Origin: Pseudanabaena cinerea FACHB-1277
Lineage (GTDB): Bacteria; Cyanobacteriota; Cyanobacteriia; Pseudanabaenales; Pseudanabaenaceae
Reading direction: 5' to 3'
NCBI RefSeq assembly: GCF_014696345.1
Contig: NZ_JACJPY010000014.1
Span: 1 to 64,000 of the forward strand
Length of the DNA: 64,000 bases
Below the pieces are notes generated by a model, which had not been told where the DNA came from, searched no databases, and was given only the letters and a program-made list of their open reading frames with translations. Shown piece by piece: positions 63,566 through 64,000 of this stretch; position 1 is the stretch's first letter, and the number at the start of each line of letters is the position of its first letter. A program made the position numbers and the translations under genes.

Positions 63566-64000
63566 TTAACCCCTGATCACCGTGATCATTCTACCATCGG
63601 GACTCTGAGCAATTTCGGCCGTGGTGCGATCGCTGATTGGTGGCAAATTAGGGCGGCGATCGAATATTACTAACCAACCCGAATTTAAATTCAATCCTGA
63701 TAGATATTTATCCAATTGCTTTAATCCTTCCGCTAACGGATCGGGTCTGCCCTCGCGCCATACCTTTAGTTCCATTCCCAAAATCACATCACCATACCGT
63801 AAACAAATATCCATCCGCCCAGAACCGATCGCATATTCTCTCTCTAACGTACCGCCACCATTGACCACGCGATGCAAAAAAGCCATCAATACCAGATGCG
63901 GCGCAATCTCAGGATAGGGCGTACTTTTAAATAAGGGTTCGCCATGTTGCCGCCAAAAGTCGAGAAATGTATCTAATAAAATATGAGGATTGAGTCTACC
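63566..64000 (-). CDS. C-terminal part of an AAA-ATPase/PD-(D/E)xK protein, running off the window
   Basis: The frame is open through the window edge at 64000 and ends at 63566, giving at least 145 residues. The end contains a nuclease-like strand set: EREYAIGSGRMDICLRYGD, then GMELKVWREGRPDPLAEG, QLDKYLSGLNL and SGWLVIFDRRP. The D...E-x-K arrangement fits a PD-(D/E)xK fold as found at the end of many cyanobacterial AAA-ATPase proteins of unknown role. The ATPase part would be outside the window, so the assignment is partly inferred. The internal ATG at 63886 is not the start. Confidence 0.7.
   Translation of the reverse strand, partial: GRLNPHILLDTFLDFWRQHGEPLFKSTPYPEIAPHLVLMAFLHRVVNGGGTLEREYAIGSGRMDICLRYGDVILGMELKVWREGRPDPLAEGLKQLDKYLSGLNLNSGWLVIFDRRPNLPPISDRTTAEIAQSPDGRMITVIRG

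Overview
The window is a chromosomal segment of a cyanobacterium. It carries the ndhC-ndhK-ndhJ cluster of the photosynthetic NDH-1 complex, a phycobilin-pathway heme oxygenase, several gene families found mainly in cyanobacteria (DUF3134, TIGR02450, COP23, DUF4079, MEKHLA, ComFB), tRNA genes without an encoded CCA end, and very many GCGATCGC (HIP1) octamers. The style of the genes and dispersed repeats recalls Pseudanabaena-like lineages, but that is inference.

Layout. 0.2-13.2 kb is mostly housekeeping: prepilin peptidase, ndhCKJ, ho1, a RibD-type reductase, a CheW-like protein next to a double ComFB protein, FKBP isomerase, tRNA-Phe, a YdcF-like protein, recR, trmB, an HPt protein, an ArsA-type ATPase, a lipoprotein and a MAPEG protein. 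13.3-31.5 kb is an uninterrupted minus-strand array of two-component genes: large GAF/PAS histidine kinases, REC-kinase hybrids and small Rcp1-like response regulators, several joined by overlapping start and stop codons. The repeated order sensor kinase, small regulator, REC-kinase(-REC) suggests duplicated phosphorelays. The most upstream kinase is broken by a deletion/frameshift and by a 211-bp MITE in its receiver domain. 31.6-50.4 kb returns to mixed metabolism and maintenance: 5-hydroxyisourate hydrolase and PuuE-type allantoinase (two purine-catabolism enzymes about 5 kb apart), a tRNA nucleotidyltransferase, an HTH-GrpE-like protein, a RelA/SpoT enzyme, ABC ATPase, secreted proteins, a FAH-family enzyme, a dicarboxylate-type symporter, accC, ebfC, folP, bcp, cysE.

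50.7-55.2 kb is an accessory defence island: an McrB-like AAA+ protein and an McrC-like nuclease, in reversed order and separated by toxin-antitoxin genes (a HEPN/MNT pair, an orphan antitoxin, and a VapB-like antitoxin followed by a VapC start killed by a stop codon). The McrB protein has an N-terminal region that looks like one domain of a DNA sliding clamp, an arrangement I do not know from described McrBC systems. 55.4-64 kb holds holB with two small paralogous proteins, a structured RNA upstream of hisS that resembles an IscB-associated (HEARO/omega) RNA without its protein, then hisS, an aldo/keto reductase, yajQ, membrane proteins, tRNA-Tyr, a CPBP protease, clpS and the end of an ATPase/nuclease gene leaving the window.

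The most interesting signals are the clamp-McrB fusion, the orphan structured RNA, the MITE-disrupted kinase (virtual excision restores the reading frame), and a dispersed repeat with conserved foldback structure.
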